Source of the DNA: Microcebus murinus
Taxonomy: Eukaryota; Chordata; Mammalia; Primates; Cheirogaleidae
DNA length: 64,000 bases
Direction of reading: 5' to 3'
Assembly (NCBI RefSeq): GCF_040939455.1
Contig: NC_134122.1
Span: forward strand, 32,654,001 to 32,718,000
In this document: piece by piece, positions 46,313 through 57,654 of the stretch
Position numbering within the stretch: the stretch's first letter is position 1
How the letters are laid out: each line of letters starts with the position of its first letter
Position numbers and translations under genes: made by a program
Notes under the pieces: model-generated
The model's database searches: none
What the model was told of the DNA's origin: nothing
What the model saw: only the letters and a program-made list of their open reading frames with translations

Positions 46313-48604
46313 TACTTATTCTTGTATGGGCCTGGAAACCAGAAGTTAACAAAAAATAGTTCCCAAAATCAGTAAGTGGGAGAGAATGAAGCCCGTGAAC
46401 CCAGAGCCACACTCAAGTAACATCGCCAAATCCCAAGTGCCAGGAATCTGCAAACACACATAGGGCAAAAGAAACCAAGATGTAGTTGTCTAGGCAGAAA
46501 AAGGTTCTGGAAGAAAAATTATCTGGAATGTGAACCGCAGGCCAGGAACAAGGACGCTCAGGTAAGGTAGTGGAATAAGGGAAGTGGGGTGAAGACATGA
46601 AGGTACCAACTAAAGACATCTGCTGTGGTCTGGAGTGCCTTCGAGAGGATCTTGCTGTCAGTTCTTACTTCTTGATGTCCTAAAAGAACATCTAGTATCT
46701 GACAAGAAGAAAGGATTCATTAAAAGGGCACAAGATGGAACAGGTTTATTGGACTTTTACTCAAGACAAAAGCTCATGTTATAGGTTTCCAAGTGGCCAC
46801 TTGCACAGACATTTCACTTATTGAAAAAGGAAGAGCAAGGTGCTTCCACAAAATAGCCTTATTTGTTCACTTTAGAGCTCTGAAAGTAGCATTACTCAAC
46901 CATATGTAAAATAGCACCTACTGTTGGCTATTAATTGTGACAATGGCTGCTCCTCTCTCTTGGGACGTATACGTGTGCACTTCAAGTTGAACTTGGCAAG
47001 TGGTCCTTTCTGATAACGAGCTTCACCAGAGATGACCTTGGATGGATCAGAGCAGGCAAAGAAATAGATCATTTCACTGCAAGGCCAGGAGGAGGAGTTT
47101 CTTACTGGCAACTGAGAGGTGAGTCAGAAGAGCAGATTCCAGCCTTGGTTCTACCATGATCCAGCCCAGTGACCATACGCCACTCACTGAAATTCTCTGA
47201 CATTCAGTTCACTCAACCTCAAAGGGATGCTATTGTAACTCAAATGTCACCTGTAATGATCCTTCCCCTTAAACTCTAGATTTTAAGATTGGTTTGCAAT
47301 CCCATTCCATAAATTGTGGACAGCCCCTTGTCTCGCCCAAAGAGATCTGCAGGTCTGGGCAGGCTTCCATTCCATCACCAACTTTGGCTCCAAGCTTTGG
47401 CATTTACTCTTAGTAGTAACATTGCTGACATTGCTTCCCATCATCCAGACAGGAAAGTCTCCCCTTCTCCTTGATTTTCCACCAACCCTTTCCACTTACA
47501 CAAGGCCTTTGTCTCTCTGCATGACTTTATTGAGTATTCAAATGCAAACAATTTTAAATCAAACATTCAGCAACCTTGTTCTCCAAGTCCATCGGACCTC
47601 ACTAAGCCAGGCCCTCTTTCTCTTCTCTCTCTCCTAACTTCTCTGGTCTCCCCCAGATTTCTATTCATTCTGTTGTAGAATAGTTTGTTTCTTTTTGACA
47701 CCCTCTCTTTCCAACCTCTGCAGAGTCTCACTGAGTGGGTCATAAAGATTGTTTCCTAAGCAGATACTCCCTGCTCTAAAAAGACTTCTGACTCTGGTCT
47801 TTAGACATTAACTGCTTTCATCTCTACTTTATTTGAAGAACCCACCGTAATAGTAAACATAATGAATATAGTGAACCTGCACAATTCACAGAGACATCTG
47901 AACATTTATAATGCACTAGGAATTGTGCACTAAGAATGCACTAAGAATTTTCACATCAGTCAATTCACACATTGCCTCCAAAGCTCTTAAGCCTAGGGTC
48001 CACATCCTGAACTGAGTTCGCCCCAGGAATCGGTAGGTCAGGAAAGGTGGATCCATCCCCAAGATGAGTCAAGATGTTTTCAGAGAAAGAACTTACACAG
48101 AGAAGAGAATAATACACCGCAGGTTTGGTTCAAGGCCAAGGTGCCTGTGCTGGAGAGGAAGGCTGGAGATTCTGAGCATAGAAAGGTGCCAGCTCCTGGA
48201 GTCCAGCCCAGTCCTCATGGTTTCTACTCAGGACACAGGGCAAAGGGGTTGCAGTAAAGAACCCTATCAATGCCTGCCGTAGTAGCTTTGGAGGGACATC
48301 AGAGGGTCTTACTGCAGAGGGGGCTCCCCTGGTGGGCTGCAGTGGCAGTGTCTTTGCAAACATTGACATTGACAAAAGTGTTGCTATTGGGCAAACATCT
48401 CCGCAGAAAACATTGCCATAGGCAACTCTGGGAAGAGGCTTTGGGAAGGGAAGAACCCTTATATTAATAGTTAACAGAGGGACATCACAAATGCTTCTTG
48501 GGAACTCCCAGGACATTTTGTGGGCTGCTTGAGGGGGCTACATTCTTACAGATCATGTGGGAGTTGAGCCAGAACAATACTTTTATGAGAACCCTGTTTT
48601 TTTA
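46313..48604. other. Mostly unrecognised
   Basis: A reverse frame at 46896-47111 is preceded by a fair splice acceptor, but the translation matches no family I know. Near 47915-47950 the word TGCACTA(A)GAAT(T) recurs three times. Confidence 0.35.
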
Positions 48605-49696
48605 AAAAAAAATATTTTAGCAGTGTTTTATATTTACAGAAAAATTGAGAAGTTAGTGAGTTCCCATATACCCCCCTTTTTTCCTATTATTAACACTTTA
48701 AATTAATATGATAAATATACTATAATTAATAAACCAATATTGATGCATTATTAACTAAAGCCCATTCTTTGTTCAGATTTCCATAGTTGTTACTTAATGT
48801 CCTTCTTCTATTCCAAGATCCCACCTAAGAAGCCACATTTAGTTGTCCTGTCTCCTTTAGGCTCCCCTTGGCTGCGGGAATTTCTTAACACTTTCTGTCT
48901 TTGATGACCTTGACAGTTTTGATACTAGTCAGATATAGGTTAGGATGCCCCTCTATTGGAATGTATATGATGTTCTTTTCATGATTAGACTGAAGTTATG
49001 GGTTTTTGAGAAGAAGATTACAGAGGTAAAGTGCTATTTTTATCCCATCATATAAAGGGTACATACTATCAATGTGATTTATGACTGCTCATGTTGTCCT
49101 TGGTCACCTGGTTAAGGTAGAGTTTCTCAGGTTTCTCCTCTGTAAAGTTATGTATTTCCTCCTTTTACATATTATAGTCTTCTAAAGGAAGTCACTATGT
49201 GTAACCTACACTTAATAAGGGGAAAGTTACGTTTCACCTGCTGGAGGGTGGCGTATCCACATAAAATTATTTGGAATTTTTCATGGGAAAGTTGTCTGTT
49301 CTCCCATTTATTTGTTTTATTCAGTTACTTACATTAGCATTGGGCAATGGATTTAATATATAAAGTATTGTATACTTTGAGTTATAATTGAATACTGTTA
49401 TATATTTTGTTGTTCAAATTGTGCCAGCTTCAGCCATAGGGAACTCTTTCAGTTGGCTCCTGTGTTCTTATGACATATCCCCATCATTGTATGTGTGTGT
49501 ATGTGTGTATGTGTGTGGGGGTTGTCTTCATTATTATTTTTTGTAAGGGGAAGCACTTCCTTTCCTTCTGGCATTATGAGTTGCTCCAGGCTCATCTTAT
49601 ATACCTCCTGCCACAGTCCTGGAATCAGCCTTGTCTTCAAGGAGTCTGCTTCTTTTTATTAGAGAATGGAGAAATGATATTAAGAACCAACATTTG
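48605..49696 (-). mobile_element. Old L1M, reverse, 3' UTR part
   Basis: GTTTTATATTTACAGAAAAA, TGAGTTCCCATATACCCCCC, AGGATGCCCCTCTATTGGAA, ACTCTTTCAGTTGGCTCCTG, TTGCTCCAGGCTCATCTTAT and CACAGTCCTGGAATCAGCCT follow the reverse 3' UTR. It is the same UTR as at 33900-34612. Interrupted by the Alu at 49697. A TG array is at 49489-49520. Confidence 0.75.
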
Positions 49697-50026
49697 GGCC
49701 GGGCGCGGTGGCTCACGCCTGTAATCCTAGCACTTTGGGAGGCCCAGGCGGGCGGATTGCTCAAGGTCAGGAGTTCGAAACCAGCCTGAGCGAGACCCCG
49801 TCTCTACCAAAAATAGAAAGAAATTAATTGACCAACTAAAAATATATATACAAAAAATTGGCAGGGCATGGTGTCGCATGCCTGTAGTCCCAGCTACTCG
49901 GGAGGCTGAGGCAGGAGGATTGCTTGAGCCCAGGAGATTGAGGTTGCTATGAGCGAGGCTGACGCCATGGCACTCACTCTAGCCTGGGCAACAAAGTGAG
50001 ACTCTGTCTCAAAAAAAAAAAAAAAA
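49697..50026 (+). mobile_element. Strepsirrhine Alu, full length, CpG-rich
   Basis: From GGCCGGGCGCGGTGGCTCAC to a poly-A tail, with AATTAATTGACCAACTAAAA in the middle. Perfect target duplication AAGAACCAACATTTG (49682-49696, repeated from 50027). It sits inside the L1M. Confidence 0.97.
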
Positions 50027-51350
50027 AAGAACCAACATTTGGATGCTAGGTGTGCTCATTGCTACTGGGCTGTGGTTGCTTCATGGTCCTCTTAGCTGAT
50101 GGAGCAAGGAAATATGTTTGTCCACTAACCAGTGTATATACATATATTGTTACTTATTTCTATATGTAACCATCTTTATCTATATTAAGGTAAATATGAG
50201 TTCTTGCTGATGTCTGCAATTTTAATTTTTTTTGACATATCAATCATCCTGGCCTCCTCCCCTGTTGATCTGCACATTTCCACCCCAACAAGGAGAAATC
50301 AGACTCTCACCATCGCCCATCCATTTACTTCATTGTACATTTCAAGTATAAATGCATAGCATGTAAGAATTGTTGACCTGTACCCCTGTATCAGTTAGAG
50401 TACAATGCTTATGTGGTGGGGTTTTTTGCCTTTAGTTTTACAGACTCCACTCATTTCCTAAGTTATTTAGGTCAGCATATTTTCCCCCAACCTTCTTCAG
50501 TGAGGTTGTCTAATACATTTATTTGTATTAGATTTAGATTGTTTTGTCATATTCTGCATTGCACCCTGGGATCCCTTGAACTCCTAAATGATTTTTTTAA
50601 ATGTACATACATTAAGGTTTATTCTTGGTGCTGCAAAGTTCTATGGGTTTTTGACAAATGCCTAGTGTCCTATATTCCCATTGCACTGTCACACTGAATG
50701 CTTTGACCACCCTAAAAAGTCCTCTGCAATTCACTAATTCAACCTTCATCTCTCCCTGCAAACTGCCCCGGCAACCCCTGATCTGTTTATCATCTCCATA
50801 GTTTTGTCTTTTCCAGAATGTCAGGTAATTGGAATCATACATGATATAGATTTTACAGACTAGTTTCTTTTACTTGGCAATATGAATTTAATATTCATTC
50901 ATGTCTCTTCATGGCTTGACTGCTCATTTTTCTTTATCACTGAAAAATATTGCATTGCATGGATGTACCACAGTTTGTTCACCTATTCAAGAACATGTCC
51001 ACATATCTTGTAGATATGTTATTAGATTTATACCTAGTACTATATCTAAATATTTTACTTTTTGGGGACCAGCTGCAAATAGCATTTCTCAAATTTCAAA
51101 TTCCAGTTGTTCATAGTGGAAAATAGAAATGACTTTTGTATATTAACTTTGCATGCTGCAACCTTGCTATATACTCACTTATTAGTTCTAGGAGATTTTT
51201 GTGGATTCTTTTGTATTTTCTACACAGACCATTATGTCATCTGTAAATATAGACAGTTTTATTTCCTCCTTTTTAATCTGTAATATTTTATTTCCTTTTC
51301 TTATCTTATTGCATCAGCAAGGACTTCCAGTAAAATGTTGGCTAGTGCAA
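50027..51350 (-). mobile_element. Old L1M, reverse, 3' UTR and ORF2 part
   Basis: GGATGCTAGGTGTGCTCATT continues the UTR, then TAGTTTTGTCTTTTCCAGAA, TCTTCATGGCTTGACTGCTC, TGGATGTACCACAGTTTGTT. From 51040 reverse ORF2 text follows: TATTAGTTCTAGGAGATTTT and CATTATGTCATCTGTAAATA. There is no open frame of note. Confidence 0.8.
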
Positions 51351-51354
51351 CTTG

Positions 51355-51480
51355 ATATAGATATGTTAACTCACAAAATTCTGTAAGCTAATGGTATTAT
51401 TCTTATTTTACAAATACAGAACTTGAAGCTTAGAACATTTAATGAAGTTGGGAAAAGGGTACAAATGTACATATCCTATC
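51355..51480 (-). repeat. MIR-type fragment, reverse
   Basis: GTTAACTCACAAAATTCTGT and TTATTTTACAAATACAGAAC resemble reverse MIR. Confidence 0.5.
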
Positions 51481-51484
51481 TTTA

Positions 51485-51662
51485 ACTAGGAAAGCACATA
51501 GCTTAGTGGTTAAGAGTACCTGTCTTTGCCACTTGCTCTATGTGAGGTCTTGAGAAAGCTGCTTAATAAGCTGTTTGAAGTGTGAATTTTCTCAACTGAA
51601 GGATCAGGATGATAATAACAGGCCTACTATAAGGTACCTAGAATAGTGTATTGTACTAGGTG
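51485..51662 (+). repeat. MIR SINE, near full length
   Basis: CATAGCTTAGTGGTTAAGAG, TTGCCACTTGCTCTATGTGA, TCTTGAGAAAGCTGCTTAAT and GATGATAATAACAGGCCTAC follow MIR. Confidence 0.8.
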
Positions 51663-52255
51663 TTAAAAAAAAAGAAGAAAAAAATAAAGCCCTATGCTTT
51701 TGCTATTTCAGCATCTGCCTTTGAACCTGTTTTCATCTGAGACTGAAGGATATTAATAGAATCAATTTTCTAAGTTTATTGTCTGTGAAATACAGACGAA
51801 AGAGACAAGCACCAGATAAGTACTCAACACACATTGTCTATAGTTATTAAAATGTTTACTAACTTGGACGTTCTCCTGTATTTCACTATCACAACTATTC
51901 CTGAAATGAACATTCTTACTCCCATATTTTTGCATGAAAATGACTTCTGCAGACTGAAATCTAAGAAGTAGAGTTGCCAGGCCAAGAATAAGGATGTTTG
52001 AAATTTCAATACATGTCACACAATTTCTTAAGAATTGTACTATTTTAAACCTCTCACAAACAATGTTTTCTTCACAGCTCCAGCAGAATGGGGTATTATC
52101 AACCCTTTTCATTTTCATCAGTATAAAAGTTGAAAAGTCATATTTTACTGATTCTATTTTACTGTCAGGTATGTATTTGTTTGTGAGATTAAGCATATTT
52201 ATATATTCTTTGGGTTATTCATGTTTTTTACCCATTTTTTACTTTAGATTTTTTT
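51663..52255. other. No recognised feature
   Basis: A 144-codon reverse frame (51762-52196) lacks any known domain. Confidence 0.35.
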
Positions 52256-52345
52256 TCCAGCACCTGTTATATGCTGGCCACATTTCTGGGCACTAGCAGG
52301 CCAGTGGGTAACAAAATAAGATTTCTGCTCTTGCTGAACTGAGAT
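52256..52345 (-). repeat. L2 fragment, reverse
   Basis: TATATGCTGGCCACATTTCT and GGGTAACAAAATAAGATTTC fit reverse L2. Confidence 0.5.
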
Positions 52346-53082
52346 TCGTTACTGATTTTTTTCTTCCTTGTTGATTTGTAATGGCTTATGTATACTTAGG
52401 AAATGCATTCTTTGTTTATGACGTGCTACAGTTTTTTGAAGGGAATGGCATTTTCAAGGCAGAGACTGATACAGTACATCTTTCCAGAGTCTGTTAAAGT
52501 ATTAACTTTCAGTAGGAGCAGAGGTGGTTTTTCCAGACTAGAAGCAGCAGACACAATTGAATATTAACGATTTTCCTGATTTATCAGTAAGAATCAGATG
52601 CCGAGTCCCTTAACACACGCTTGATAAGACCTGGAGCATGGCGAGGACAGCAGTCAAGGTAATTCTAGAATCCCGAATGCCCTTGGTTATAGTAATTTTT
52701 TAAAACTAATTAAATAACACTTAATGGCAGGGTGTGACAAATCCAAATCCAAAAGTCAAAATTGAAGCAAATTACCTAACGTGGCCCAATGATGGAGACA
52801 TTTGGGTAGTAAATTGGAAATCAATAGTTTTCATCTGAGTATAGAGCTCACCTATTCAAGGGGACAGTCTGTATCCAGTCCAAGCTGATGACTTAGAACC
52901 ACGCGGGCAGGGTGCCGAGATCTGACGCTGACGTAGTCGCCACCATTGCATCACTGCTCAGAGGAGCCGGTACCTGTGAGCACCGCCCCCCTGGGAGGCT
53001 CTTGGCAGTTTTCCCGTGAAGGCGACATTAAGCTGAGGTCCCGGAGGAAAGCTGTAAACATTTCTTCTGTCTTCTCTGTCAG
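52346..53082. other. No recognised repeat; CpG-containing end
   Basis: From 52900 the sequence is GC-richer with CpGs (ACCACGCGGGCAGGGTGCCG, CTGACGTAGTCGCC), unlike its A/T-rich surroundings. It leads into an exon-like segment. Confidence 0.35.
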
Positions 53083-53124
53083 GTGTTTTCTCAAGGGGCG
53101 ACCACATCTGCTGTGGGGAATCAG
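53083..53124 (+). other. Exon-like 42-base segment
   Basis: Preceded by the pyrimidine-rich acceptor CTTCTGTCTTCTCTGTCAG and followed by the donor CAG-GTGAGG. It is 42 bases long and open in all three forward frames. No flanking exon is identified and no protein is recognised, so it could be a noncoding-RNA exon or chance. Confidence 0.2.
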
Positions 53125-53244
53125 GTGAGGATCCCAAAAGCTTTGTTCTCTGAGAAGACCAGGGCACCGTCCATGCGACTTGGAGGGGAAGGATAGTTTT
53201 ACAAAGCTGCCCCCAGCACGCAGACAAACATGCGTGTGCACGTT

Positions 53245-53302
53245 CAGTTGTGTTGAATGATCATTTGACCCCTGAGGACTGGAGTAGTTGGGAGATATGG
53301 CA
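53245..53302 (+). repeat. 58-bp segment, copy 1 of a local duplication
   Basis: Runs from CAGTTGTGTTGAATGATCAT to GGAGATATGGCA. It recurs almost identically at 54655-54713 in the same orientation. Confidence 0.95.
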
Positions 53303-53313
53303 ACACACACACA

Positions 53314-53348
<35 letters not shown>
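53303..53348. repeat. Compound (CA)n(CT)n microsatellite
   Basis: ACACACACACAC followed directly by about 17 CT units with one TTT break. It abuts the duplicated segment. Confidence 0.95.
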
Positions 53349-53765
53349 CAAATCTCCTTCATAAACTGAAAATACCCTGAGAAAAATGATCCCTCAGCTG
53401 TTTGGTTATTATGGGGTAGCCCCTTAAAAAATAATCTCCAAGCTGACAATAGCTGCCTCAAAGGGGTCAACCGTGACTTTTGTGACTATTCCACATGATT
53501 TCAATATTGGACATTTGGGAATATTTAATATGATGCTGAAACGAGCGGCGTTTATTTTCCTTACAGTGTCAGAAGTAAGCGTTCTTGGCACAGTCTGTTC
53601 ATTAGAAAACACCACAGAACACAAATAAGATTTTTTAACAGACTAGTGACCCCCAAATGTTCTCTCCATATGAACTTCTCAAGTTTACAGTGTATTCGTC
53701 TAATTTTAAATTTAAGAACAGATATTGTTTATTTAGCTTTGCTATGTATATTTATAATTTCTGTG
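53349..53765. other. No recognised feature
   Basis: A/T-rich, no match. Confidence 0.35.
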
Positions 53766-53769
53766 CTTT

Positions 53770-53935
53770 GCTTATACCATGTGTATATATATGTTATATA
53801 ACATATATAAATATTATATATATATATATAATCTATGGCTTGTATATGGAATAATTTTTGCAACCAGCAATTATATATTAAATTATATTATATATGTATA
53901 CTATATATAGTATATACATGTACATATGTGCATAA
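53770..53935. repeat. TA-rich low-complexity
   Basis: Two TATATA arrays separated by 30 bases of unique sequence. Confidence 0.85.
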
Positions 53936-53939
53936 TCAT

Positions 53940-54075
53940 TAGTCTTCATAAAAAGCACAAAATAGAAATTATTGTACTCATTTTATAAATGAAAACATTG
54001 AGTTTTAGCAAGGATTGATAACATGTTGAATGCTGCACAGCTAGTAAGTAACCCAACTTTGATTGAAACCAAGGT
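53940..54075 (-). repeat. MIR SINE, reverse
   Basis: CTCATTTTATAAATGAAAAC and GCTGCACAGCTAGTAAGTAA match reverse MIR. Confidence 0.8.
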
Positions 54076-54129
54076 CTTTCTTCCTCAGTCACAACATTAA
54101 TATTAATATTAATATCAATAACAACGATA

Positions 54130-54352
54130 ATTCCACTATGCTCCAGGTAAAGTTCAAAGTGCATTATATATTTACTTATTCCACCCCCATGAGGTAGGTA
54201 TCATCATCTTCCCATTGTACAGATGAGAAAACTGAGATGTAGAGATGTTAAACAAATTGCTGAAAGTCATATACTTAGTAAGTGTGGAACTAGTATTTGA
54301 ACCCAAGAAGTCTAACTCCAAAGCCCAGTGATCTTTCTACTGTATCTTTAGG
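54130..54352 (-). repeat. MIR SINE, reverse, near full length
   Basis: CATTGTACAGATGAGAAAAC, TACTTAGTAAGTGTGGAACT and GAACCCAAGAAGTCTAACTC match reverse MIR throughout. Confidence 0.85.
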
Positions 54353-54389
54353 ATCTATTCTTGAAGTAGAGGTAAGGGTGAAAGGAAAT

Positions 54390-54605
54390 CACACTTAACC
54401 TTTTACACACATTGCCAAATTGCTTTCTTAGCAGATTATTCTTATTTATCCACCTACCAGCAATGCACGTGATTGCCCATTTGAGCACACTCCTAGCAAA
54501 CATTTTTTCTCCCTATAAAGAATAAAAAAATGTCCTGGCTACTTTGGAAGGTACAACATGCTGTATTGTTAATGTTTACTAAGTTTGCAAATATATCATG
54601 TGTTT
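54390..54605 (-). mobile_element. Old L1 ORF2 fragment, reverse
   Basis: ATTGCCAAATTGCTTTCTTA, CCACCTACCAGCAATGCACG and ACTCCTAGCAAACATTTTTT match reverse L1 ORF2. Confidence 0.6.
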
Positions 54606-54654
54606 AGTAGATAAATATAATTCCTCTCTGGTGAGTATTTTTCTCCTCTTAGAA

Positions 54655-54713
54655 CAGTTGTGTTGAATGATCATTTGACCCCTGAAGGACTGGAGTAGTT
54701 GAGTGATATGGCA
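54655..54713 (+). repeat. 59-bp segment, copy 2 of a local duplication
   Basis: Differs from copy 1 at 53245 by one inserted A (GAAGGACT versus GAGGACT) and two changes near the end (GAGTGAT versus GGGAGAT). The flanks differ completely. Confidence 0.95.
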
Positions 54714-55009
54714 TCTCCCTGGCCTGGACCTGTGGAATCTGTGTGTTTCCAGCTTCCTTGCTGACCCCAAATGCCCCTGACTGAACACCATGCCTCATTC
54801 TGGATATTTTAGTTCATTCTCTACCATTTTCCTGTTGGTCTTGTTATACCAGATCCACTTGATCCTGGAGGAAAGGAAAGATGATCCTTCTCAGGGTCAC
54901 GGGAGCTAAATTACCATCTCTTCCCTCTATCACTGCAGGCTGCGTTTTCTTGTTATATATAATTTTTTCTTTCTCAGGCTCTGCTGTCATTTCCTTAATG
55001 GAGGACCCT
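54714..55009. other. No recognised feature
   Basis: Unique-looking. Confidence 0.4.
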
Positions 55010-55195
55010 ATGAGACCCACAGATAGAGATGTTACTACCATGGTTTTGGAATCAGGAAGACCTGGGTCTGAAACCTGACTCAGCCACTCATAACTGGGGT
55101 AATGTGCAGAGATAATGTTCAGAAGAATTTAATACAGGGCTGGCACATAATATGTGCTCAATAAACTCTAGCTATAATCAGTATTATTAGTAGTA
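55010..55195 (+). repeat. MIR SINE, near full length
   Basis: GGTTTTGGAATCAGGAAGAC, CTGGGTCTGAAACCTGACTC, AGGGCTGGCACATAATATGT and GCTCAATAAACTCTAGCTAT follow MIR. Confidence 0.85.
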
Positions 55196-55489
55196 GATGT
55201 GGAGATGTATCCTGGGGGCATATGGGAAGGAATAGTCAAGAGAAGAAAAATGTTAAGGGGAAAGTGGGGAGGGGATGGTTCCTTAGGAGAATTAATGTCC
55301 CAACTTTACCATTTTGTCAGGGAGCAAAATACCATGGCCATCCTCTGCTCCAATTTTATTAGTAGTTATTTAGACTCTTAACTATATTCCCTTATTCCAA
55401 TAATAATTGACAACCAAATGACGTGGCTTCCATTTGTCTACAAGTGGTGCAATTGACAGAAACCTTGGATAGTCCTTGACTAATTAGGC
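55196..55489. other. No recognised feature
   Basis: Unique-looking; may include more of the retroelement fossil that follows. Confidence 0.35.
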
Positions 55490-55850
55490 CATGCATCAAT
55501 CGGGCTTTAGCTTATCTGTTCAACCAGAAGACACAGTCAGAAGATGTCACACTTGGAGTCATCCCCATGGGCACGGACGTTACTACCGGATCAGAATATT
55601 GGGAAAATTGAACTATACCTCCTTAGGATATTTTCATGAGAACTTCATTTTCTAAACCTGCCTCACCACGTCCCAGAGATTTATATAGATGATTTAGTGC
55701 TCTGCTGTGAAGATAAATATGCCTGAGGTTTTAGAAATGTCAAAGATATTGCTCAAAAATGAAAATTTCAGGCTGTCATCTTCCTGGTCTACATGGGGCC
55801 GTAGAACCTGTTTGGTTGAGTCTTGCCATCCTATTATCTCTGGAAGTTCT
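55490..55850 (+). mobile_element. Ty3/Gypsy-like reverse-transcriptase fossil
   Basis: Broken fragment of a reverse-transcriptase domain. In order there are an SGF with a downstream PED (55500-55508, 55524-55532), the active-site-type motif YIDD (55682-55693), then in another frame ILLK (55746-55757), FRL (55767-55775), GRR (55797-55805) and HPIISG (55827-55844). In Gypsy-type enzymes the corresponding motifs are an SGY..ED box, YLDD, and a KC.F...VEFLGHIIS box, at similar spacing: here about 50 codons separate PED from YIDD. Stops and at least two frame changes break it, and the KC pair is lost. It has no function and no LTRs were identified. An ERV-class origin is the alternative. Confidence 0.5.
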
Positions 55851-55892
55851 CTACTCTACTTCCCATATGCTAAGAAAATAGCTGAGCCCTTC

Positions 55893-55895
<3 letters not shown>

Positions 55896-55929
<34 letters not shown>
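55896..55929. repeat. (CA)17 microsatellite
   Basis: Pure CA dinucleotide array. Confidence 0.97.
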
Positions 55930-55931
<2 letters not shown>

Positions 55932-55959
55932 ATTTATTCAATGACATCTTGATTGACAC

Positions 55960-56219
55960 CCCTGATCAGTGTAGTCATACAACTGACCAACACAGCGATA
56001 AAGCTTGGCTTGCTCCAACTCTGTCTCTCTCCTATCTGCCCTCTCCATCCCATCCTCACTGCCCTTGAACTTTTATGTAATCTTGTGCAGCTCGGCATGC
56101 TATTCTTCTCTTATTTCCCCCCCAAATTATCTTCCTGCCAAAGCTATTTTTCAAAAATGCAAATAGTCACATAGCATTTCCCCACTTACGTCCTTCCTAA
56201 GTCTCCCAAACCTCTATGG
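55960..56219 (+). mobile_element. L2 LINE, left piece
   Basis: TGCTCCAACTCTGTCTCTCT, CTTCCTGCCAAAGCTATTTT and GCATTTCCCCACTTACGTCC parallel L2 3' text. Interrupted at 56220. Confidence 0.55.
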
Positions 56220-56414
56220 CAGTGCCACCCAATAGATGATGATGATGGCTACGCCCTGAATCTGAGCTGTTCTGTATGGCAGCCACTAGCCACAGGTGGC
56301 TATTGAGGATGTCAAGACGGGTGAGAATTAGACATTGAATTGTTAAAAAAAAGTTAATGAATTTAAATGTAAACAGCCATATGTGGCTAAGGTGGTTCGT
56401 ATTGAATGCTGTAG
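56220..56414 (+). mobile_element. hAT-Charlie-type element inside L2
   Basis: Starts CAGTGCCACCCAATAG and ends CGTATTGAATGCTGTAG, diverged inverted ends. The interior CAGCCACTAGCCACAGGTGG also occurs in the element at 10818, so they are related. Confidence 0.65.
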
Positions 56415-56948
56415 ACCTATGTGATAAAGTCCAGGTTGCTTAGCATGGTACACGGATGCCATGCAAATGGCAAATGACAGACAGCCTCCATCATTTGACT
56501 CCTGACTACCTCTTCAGTCCCAGCCAACACTGTTCCCTGACTTGCATTTTTACAGGCAATAGCCAACACCTTGTAGCTCTCCAAATATGCTTCACCAGGC
56601 AATGCTACTATGTCTTTGTACAAGCTATTCCCTCAGCCTTGTATGTCTGGCTCTCCTGATCTTATAAAATTGTCATACCCTTTAGGATCCTTTAAAATAG
56701 ATCTGAGTCTTATCCCTCTAGGGACTCTTCCTTGTCTAACCCAGGAAATCAATCCCTTCCTTAGATTTTTTTTCACCTCCCATATGTGATTTTTTTCTTA
56801 TTGTACAGATAACATTAAATTATAATTACTCACTGAACTGTCATTTTCTTGCGGACAAATGCATAACTTCATTTGTTTGTTTCTCTAGCACCCACCACAT
56901 TACCTGGGATGAAATGGTCATTTAATAAATGTGTGCTCAATTAGGTGT
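56415..56948 (+). mobile_element. L2 LINE, right piece with 3' end
   Basis: ATAAAGTCCAGGTTGCTTAG, CCTGACTACCTCTTCAGTCC, TCCCTCTAGGGACTCTTCCT, CTGTCATTTTCTTGCGGACA and ATGGTCATTTAATAAATGTG follow the L2 3' end to completion. Confidence 0.8.
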
Positions 56949-57654
56949 CATTGAATTATTTAATCGACATGATGTAGGAAAAAAATACCCCCTTTCATTA
57001 TTTAACTGATTTTCTGGTTCAGCGAGTATCCTTTGGACTCAGTTTTAAGTGAAACACCAAAAATCTCATTTCCTTAGCTGTAAAAAAAGAGTTGGGGTTG
57101 TGAGATTACTGAATAGAAAATCGACTGCAAATGTCAAAAATCCAGTTTCACCTGTTCATTCAGCCCAGACGGTTTGAGAATCAAAAGCCATTAAAAGTAC
57201 AAAGCCTCTTTTCAAAAAAAGACCTTATTCAGTTGTAAGATTGTTTTTCTCCTACAACCATTTGCCAAATTTCAGTTACATTTAAAATATATGTAGTGCC
57301 TGTATTTTCAGGAAACGTATATAAATTAGATCTGTCCTTTGCATGGTTTAAAATATTATAGTAATTTCTCTAGGTAGAGGGAAGCAACTTTCCTTTTAGT
57401 GAGTTCATTCCTTTAACAGATGTCCATGCAATTAATGGACTCCATGTGGTGGGTATCTATGAATTTGACCTGGAAAACACCATGAATTTCTCTCTCATTT
57501 TTCTCTAGCTGCTCTTAAATCTAACACATAATATTGGCCAGCTCAGTTTTGATGCACACCTAGGCTTTATTTGCAGGAACTAAAATAATATTGGATGCTA
57601 TTATATCACCCACATGATCCAGCGGCCTCTGAAACGCAGAAACTCAAAAGTCAG
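56949..57654. other. No recognised feature
   Basis: Unique-looking, A/T-rich. Confidence 0.4.
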
